In this document: positions 5,815 through 9,206 of the stretch, piece after piece | Layout of the letters: each line of letters opens with the position of its first letter | How positions within the stretch are numbered: the first letter of the stretch is position 1 | DNA from: Acidobacteriota bacterium | GTDB taxonomy: Bacteria > Acidobacteriota > Terriglobia > Terriglobales > Acidobacteriaceae | Assembly: GCA_003224995.1 (NCBI GenBank) | Contig: QIAI01000546.1 | Location: 1-9,206 of the forward strand | DNA: 9,206 nt | Direction of reading: 5' to 3' | Program-made: the position numbers and the translations under genes | The notes under the pieces: model-generated | What the model saw: the letters and a program-made list of their open reading frames with translations, nothing else | Databases searched by the model: none | What the model was told of the DNA's origin: nothing

Positions 5815-7645
5815 ATGCCTAGCGATCGCATTGTCGGAATCGATCTTGGGACCACCAACTCGCTGGTGGCGTTCATGCAGGGGGATACGCCGGGGGTTAT
5901 CCCGGGCGAAGACGGTCTCAACCTGGTCCCGTCGGTCGCTGCTCTCGGTCCGGACGGCCAGGTCATCGTCGGCAGTTCCGCTCGGAAGTCAGGACGAACT
6001 CAAGCTCTTTCCGTTCCGGCTCGCGGAGGATCTACAGCCCGGGGAAGTGTTGCGCATCAAGTTGGGCGATCGCAGCTACACTCCGCCCGAGATTTCCGCA
6101 TTGATCCTGCGCCAGTTGAAGCGCAATGCCGAGCGGTATTTCGGCGGGCCGGTCAGCAAGGCGGTAATCACGGTGCCGGCCTATTTCAACGACGCCCAGC
6201 GTCAAGCCACCAAGGACGCCGGACGCATCGCCGGACTCGATGTGCTTCGCCTGGTAAACGAACCGACGGCCGCATCGCTCGCCTATGGCCTGGATAAAAA
6301 GAAGAACGGGATTGTTGCCGTCTACGATCTGGGCGGGGGCACGTTCGACATTTCTATCCTCAAGCTGCACGACGGAATTTTTGAGGTCGTCGCCACCAAC
6401 GGCGACACGCATCTCGGCGGCGACGACATCGACAACCTGCTGATCACCATCGCTCTCGATGACATTCGCGGTGACCTGGGGCTGGACCTTCGTCGCAGTG
6501 GCGAGGGCGTGCAGACCATTCGCAAGGCCGTCATCGAAGCGAAGATCGCGCTGTCCTCACAGAATTCGACGAAACTGGACATCCAATTGCCCAAGGGCAA
6601 ACGCTACCAGCGCGAGATCACGCGCGAGCAATTTGAGCAGCTGGTGCAGCCGATCCTCGATCGCACCGTCGGTCCCTGCAAGCAGGCCCTGAAAGATGCT
6701 GGACTCAAGCCCGAACAGATCGACGAGGTGGTTCTGGTGGGCGGATCGACTCGCATCCCGAAAGTGCGCGGCTTGGTCCAGGAACTGTTCAAGCGCGCGC
6801 CGCACACTGATCTCAACCCGGATGAGGTGGTCGCGCTGGGTGCCGCGGTGCAGGCCAACATTCTGGGCGGCGGCTCGGAAGCTACCAAGGAAATGCTTTT
6901 GCTGGACGTGACGCCGCTGTCGCTCGGCATCGAAGTCGCAGGCGGGGTGACGGACAAGATTATTCTGCGGAATTCCACCATTCCCGCGTCGGCCACCCAG
7001 TTTTACACCACCCAGGTGGATGGACAGGCCAACGTTGCCATTCATGTTCTCCAGGGCGAGCGCGAGTTAGCCAAAGATTGCCGCTCCCTGGCGCGCTTTG
7101 ATCTGAAGGGGGTTCCCCCCATGACCGCCGGCATGCCGCGGATCGAGGTGCGCTTCCTGATCGACGCGAACGGAATTTTGCATGTGTCGGCGCGCGAGCA
7201 GCGCAGCGGGCAGGAAGCCGAGATCGAAGTCCAGCCCAGTTACGGCCTGACCGATGACCAGGTGGAAAGCATGCTGCTCGAGTCTTTTGATTATGCCGAG
7301 GAAGATTTCCGCCAGCGCCAGGTGATCGAAGCACGCAATGAGGCGGAAACCATCCTCACCGCACTGGGCAAGGGCCGAAGCAGGCCGGCCTGGAAGCAGC
7401 TTACGCCCGACGAACAGCGCCGGATCGCGAAGCTGGAAAAAGCTCTCAACCAAGTCAAGCAGGGTGAAGATTACCAGGCGATTCGAAAAGCAATCGATGA
7501 GCTCAATCAGGCTACGACGCATTTGGCCGAGTTGATGATGGACAGTGCGGTTTCAACCGCCCTGAAAGGCAAGACCATGGAGCAGGCCGACATGGGCGAA
7601 GGCCCGGCAGCCCCGCATCCTATGGCGAAGGCAGAATTTGAGTGA
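5815..7645 (+). pseudogene. hscA: hscA Hsp70-type chaperone, disrupted by an out-of-frame deletion near the N-terminus
   Basis: HscA is the specialised Hsp70 that uses ATP to release clusters from IscU, recognising its LPPVK motif. The first frame from ATG 5815 gives MPSDRIVGIDLGTTNSLVAF and continues to GSSAR (57 aa), ending at 5985. Homology resumes at 5990 in another frame (QDELKLFPFRLAE) and runs to 7645, including VPAYFNDAQRQATKDAGRIA, VYDLGGGTFDISIL, the GGDDIDNLL segment, VGGSTRIPKV, the linker LLLDVTPLSLGIE, the substrate-binding domain and a C-terminal helical lid. Relative to E. coli HscA about 25 residues (the SVKRLMGR region of the nucleotide-binding domain) are missing, roughly 70 nt and not a multiple of three. 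The first frame stops at 6297. The second frame is open back to 5831 by chance, but its N-terminus lacks the ATP-binding DLGTT motif. Expected full length was about 630 residues. Confidence 0.9.
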
Positions 7646-7653
7646 AGCAGGTA

Positions 7654-7716
7654 TCAGGTCTCAGGTGTCGGGTCTCAGGAATTCGGTTTTCCTGACACCT
7701 GATACCTGGCACCTGA
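7654..7716. repeat. long hairpin made of heptameric repeats between hscA and fdx
   Basis: Heptads CAGGTAT, CAGGTCT, CAGGTGT and CGGGTCT (7648-7675) face the complementary heptads CCTGACA, CCTGATA, CCTGGCA and CCTGACC (7691-7718). Aligned around a 7-nt loop (7682-7688), arms of 28 nt (7654-7681 and 7689-7716) pair almost throughout, with two mismatches (7674/7696, 7660/7710) and three G-U pairs. It starts just after the hscA stop and ends 2 nt before the fdx ribosome site. There is no T-tract after it, so it is not a standard terminator; RNA processing, stability or translation control is more likely. Confidence 0.8.
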
Positions 7717-7729
7717 CCAAGAGGTTCTT

Positions 7730-8079
7730 ATGTCTGACGAGAAAACAAAAAGTACCGGCGCCGCGACCATGGATGCGCCGGGTGAGAATACGGTTCAGGT
7801 CACCTTTCTTCCCGAAGGCAAGGTCGTGCAGTTTGAACACGGCAAGCTGCCTTATAAGGATCACGGGAGAACTGCGCTTGCACCACCTGTCACGTCTGGG
7901 TGAAGGAAGGCGCTGACAATTTGTCGGAGATGGAAGATGACGAAGCCGACCGTCTCGACATGGCCGCCGATCTCCAGTTAAACTCTCGCCTCGGCTGCCA
8001 GGCGGTCATTACAAAACCCGGCAAAGTGGTGGTAGAAGTTCCAGCCTGGAATCGCAATTACGTTTCGGAAGAGCACTGA
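7730..8079 (+). pseudogene. fdx: fdx, [2Fe-2S] ferredoxin of the isc operon, disrupted by an out-of-frame deletion
   Basis: Isc ferredoxin supplies electrons for cluster assembly on IscU. AAGAGG at 7719-7724 precedes ATG 7730. The first frame gives an acidic leader and the domain start VQVTFLPEGKVVQFEHGKLPYKDHG, then stops at 7903 (57 aa). From 7867 another frame reads ENCACTTCHVWVKEG, then DLQLNSRLGCQAVI and VEVPAWNRNYVSEEH to the stop at 8077-8079. In adrenodoxin-type ferredoxins the ligands follow C-X5-C-X2-C...C. Here the second and third (CACTTC) and fourth (LGCQA) ligands remain, but the stretch carrying the first one (HAC in E. coli) is gone with about 21 residues, roughly 64 nt. Neither piece could hold a cluster alone. 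The rest is well conserved, so the lesion is recent or technical. Confidence 0.88.
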
Positions 8080-8088
8080 AAGGGCGGT

Positions 8089-8123
8089 TGGCTCTTAGCC
8101 TTTAGCCATTAGCTGGAGCCTGA
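8089..8123. repeat. five heptamer units downstream of fdx
   Basis: Units TGGCTCT, TAGCCTT, TAGCCAT, TAGCTGG and AGCCTGA follow each other in 7-bp register. They are the reverse-complement type of the GCTA-containing heptads at 8301-8328; GCTCTTAGC (8091-8099) pairs exactly with GCTAAGAGC (8318-8326). The two arrays therefore bracket 8124-8300 as an imperfect inverted repeat. Confidence 0.65.
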
Positions 8124-8300
8124 TCATCGCGAGTGTTGTTGTGAGTGAGGCGCTACGAGTGGAGTGTCCCAGCAATAAATAGCATTAGGAAAATCCTGAG
8201 TGAAGAGAACCGGTCGGTTGAAAACACAAGGTCCCTCCACTCCGCTTCGCTCCGGTCGGGATGACAGATTTATGGCGCGAATTTGCGGGACAGGATATTA
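8124..8300. other. intergenic segment between repeat arrays, no gene seen
   Basis: No convincing reading frame, tRNA or RNA family is seen. It contains an 8-bp inverted repeat, GAGTGGAG (8157-8164) and CTCCACTC (8235-8242), followed by CCGCTTCGCTCCGG and GGGATGACA, which looks like a dispersed intergenic motif but cannot be confirmed within one window. With the flanking heptads this is a set of nested inverted repeats. Confidence 0.4.
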
Positions 8301-8405
8301 AGAGCTAAAGGCTAACAGCTAAGAGCTTGAGACCTGAGACCTGAGACCTGAGACCTGAGACCAGAGACCTGAGACCAGAGACCTGAGACCTAAGACCAGA
8401 GACCT
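8301..8405. repeat. array of 15 heptamers in perfect 7-bp register upstream of iscX
   Basis: Fifteen consecutive 7-bp units fill 105 bp exactly: AGAGCTA, AAGGCTA, ACAGCTA, AGAGCTT, then eleven GAGACCT/GAGACCA-type units (one AAGACCA). The register is kept although the unit changes from a GCTA type to a GACC type. AGACCTG is the reverse complement of the CAGGTCT units at 7655, so this is the same family as the hairpin before fdx. It resembles the short tandemly repeated (STRR) heptamers known from heterocystous cyanobacteria in unit size only. The array ends 14 nt before the iscX ribosome site. Confidence 0.9.
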
Positions 8406-8431
8406 GACATGCTGCATTCAAGGAGCCTTTC

Positions 8432-8653
8432 ATGCCCAAAGACCTGACATGGGAAGACGCGGAGGACATTGGAATCCTTCTCTCTGAGAAGCACACGGCA
8501 GTCGACCCGCTCAGCGTGCGTTTTACTGACTTGCATCGCTATGTAACGGAGTTGCCGGAGTTTAAAGGCGACCCGCAGAAGTCCACCGAGGCCAAGCTGG
8601 AAGCCATCCAAATGGCGTGGCACGAGGAATTTCTCGACCGCACGCAAGGCTGA
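8432..8653 (+). CDS. iscX: IscX (YfhJ), small acidic Isc accessory protein
   Basis: A 73-residue protein (E. coli IscX has 66) beginning MPKDLTWEDAEDIGILLSEK. The family signature is plain: aspartate-rich helix, VDPLSVRFTDLHRYVTELPEF, GDPQKSTEAKLEAIQMAW and an acidic end. IscX binds IscS at the same site as other partners and slows cluster formation depending on iron level; it may act as an adaptor or iron donor. The start is supported by AAGGAG at 8420-8425, 6 nt upstream. It is the last gene of the operon, as in E. coli, but here 352 bp after fdx, separated by repeat arrays. The frame is intact. No clear terminator follows. Confidence 0.95.
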   Translation: MPKDLTWEDAEDIGILLSEKHTAVDPLSVRFTDLHRYVTELPEFKGDPQKSTEAKLEAIQMAWHEEFLDRTQG

Positions 8654-8836
8654 GGGGATCGAAGGTTTGGCTGCAATCCAAGCATGCCTGCCGCCTGTCA
8701 CTTGAGATTACGAGGCTTGGAACGGTGAAAGTTCGAACCTTCCAAATGCAGAAGTTTTGAAAACTTTCTTACAAAATCGTGACAACTTAGCCGACTCGCC
8801 TGCCCTACACTGCCCCCGAACTTGGAATACCTGATG
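8654..8836. other. intergenic region after iscX, no gene seen
   Basis: No supported gene. It holds an AT-rich inverted repeat, AAGTTTT-G-AAAACTT (8752-8766), and the 8-bp palindrome GTTCGAAC (8731-8738). Neither forms a classic terminator. A GTGACA (8780) and TACACT pair has poor spacing for a promoter, so no promoter is claimed. Confidence 0.4.
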
Positions 8837-8890
8837 CCCGGGTAGCCAACCAGCGCGCAGGGGCCTGCACGCGACCATCCGCTACCCGGG
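8837..8890. other. nested stem-loop, possible structured RNA element
   Basis: CCCGGGTAGC (8837-8846) and GCTACCCGGG (8881-8890) are perfect 10-bp complementary arms. The 34-nt interior contains a second hairpin, roughly 8854-8873, with GCAGG/CCTGC and CGC/GCG pairing. No T-tract follows on either strand. It could be a structured RNA, a REP-like element or a protein site; nothing identifies it. Confidence 0.45.
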
Positions 8891-8925
8891 AATCCGGCCG
8901 CAGATTCGAGTTCTCTCTCACATAC

Positions 8926-9183
8926 TCAAGGGCGCGCTCCTCGGGGGAGACGTGCCCTCTTTTTATTTTCCAAGCGAAGTTGAAAAGCGGTCCCATTCTC
9001 GGCGTCCTGGGCTTTCACTGCGAAATCTCCGCGCGTTGAGCGATGAAATGTCAGCCAGTCCAGCAGCCACCCAAAGCAGTGGAGAACACCTGTAAGCTGG
9101 AAAAGCTCCGTGAGAGTATTCGTAAGTCTCACGGGCTTGCCGTGCTTTGCGAGCAGGGTTAGCATTCCGATCACGCAATTTTT
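8926..9183 (-). pseudogene. possible STAS-domain (anti-sigma factor antagonist) relic
   Basis: On the minus strand, GMLTLLAKHGKPVRLTN then LTELFQLTGVLHCF resembles the C-terminal half of STAS domains of the SpoIIAA/RsbV type (pattern GL...GG.LRL.N....ELL.LTGL...F). The conserved N-terminal half with the phosphorylated DSSG segment is absent: an in-frame TAA lies at 9186-9184 and only a GTG at 9174 could start it. The part after residue 35 resembles nothing. A decayed fragment is the best reading; chance resemblance is quite possible. Confidence 0.28.
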
Positions 9184-9198
9184 TTACAGGAGGGCAGG

Positions 9199-9206
9199 AT
9201 GTGGCG
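9199..9206 (+). CDS. start of a + strand gene, only the first codons visible
   Basis: AGGAGGG at 9188-9194 is a near-perfect ribosome binding site, and ATG follows at 9199 with 4-5 nt spacing. Only Met-Trp and two bases of the next codon are in the window, so the product is unknown. Confidence 0.5.

Noticed and set aside
1551..8079. Programmed ribosomal frameshifting or bypassing to explain the broken frames
   Set aside because: Residues are actually missing at the iscS, hscA and fdx junctions, so changing frame would not restore the proteins; no slippery sequence was seen.
8301..8405. CRISPR array
   Set aside because: Units are 7 bp and contiguous with no spacers, and no cas gene is present.
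8305..8496. Minus-strand frame encoding tandem QVSGLRS-like repeats
   Set aside because: The peptide repeats are only the translation of the DNA heptamers, which are in perfect 7-bp register and shared with non-coding tracts elsewhere in the window.
8837..8890. tRNA gene
   Set aside because: The stem-loop has no anticodon arm, T-arm or CCA-type acceptor pattern.

Overview
The window holds a complete-order isc (iron-sulfur cluster) operon on the + strand, iscR-iscS-iscU-iscA-hscB-[aldo/keto reductase]-hscA-fdx-iscX (about 874-8653). Two small minus-strand genes precede it and an intergenic region follows it. Moderately high G+C, the protein flavour of IscS, HscB and ferredoxin, and the many short-unit intergenic repeats suggest an Acidobacteriota (Terriglobia/Koribacter-like) chromosome, probably a metagenome-derived contig. 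This placement is inference from memory of the families; no search was run.

Layout. 1-370 (-): 5'-complete, 3'-truncated CheY-like receiver protein. 532-681 (-): 49-residue zinc-ribbon-like protein with a near-consensus minus-strand promoter at 785-812. 682-1038: divergent regulatory region with three IscR-type palindromes (874-892, 989-1003, 1014-1028) and a plausible iscR promoter. 1039-1500: iscR. 1551-2784: iscS, broken by an out-of-frame internal deletion. 2791-2942: degenerate 7-8 bp repeats. 2956-3387: iscU. 3469-3855: iscA. 3944-4669: hscB with an in-frame stop and a doubtful 5' end. 4676-5809: intact aldo/keto reductase. 5815-7645: hscA, broken by an out-of-frame deletion. 7654-7716: 28-bp-arm hairpin. 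7730-8079: fdx, broken by a deletion that removes one cluster ligand. 8089-8405: heptamer repeats, including 15 heptads in perfect register. 8432-8653: iscX. 8654-9198: intergenic, with a nested hairpin at 8837-8890 and a possible STAS-domain relic on the minus strand. 9199 onward: first codons of a + strand gene with a strong ribosome binding site.

How it works together. IscS takes sulfur from cysteine and passes it to the IscU scaffold. HscB (J-protein) and HscA (Hsp70) release the cluster from IscU. Fdx supplies electrons, IscA acts as carrier, IscX modulates IscS, and IscR senses cluster supply and would repress through the palindromes at its own promoter.

The main surprise is that iscS, hscB, hscA and fdx each carry a frame-breaking lesion, while iscR, iscU, iscA, iscX and the embedded reductase are intact and all remaining residues look conserved. 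This is either a very recent inactivation or a consensus/assembly artefact; raw reads would decide. The other notable signals are the reductase inside the operon, the repeats placed directly before the ribosome binding sites of iscU, fdx and iscX, and the multi-site IscR-like control region.
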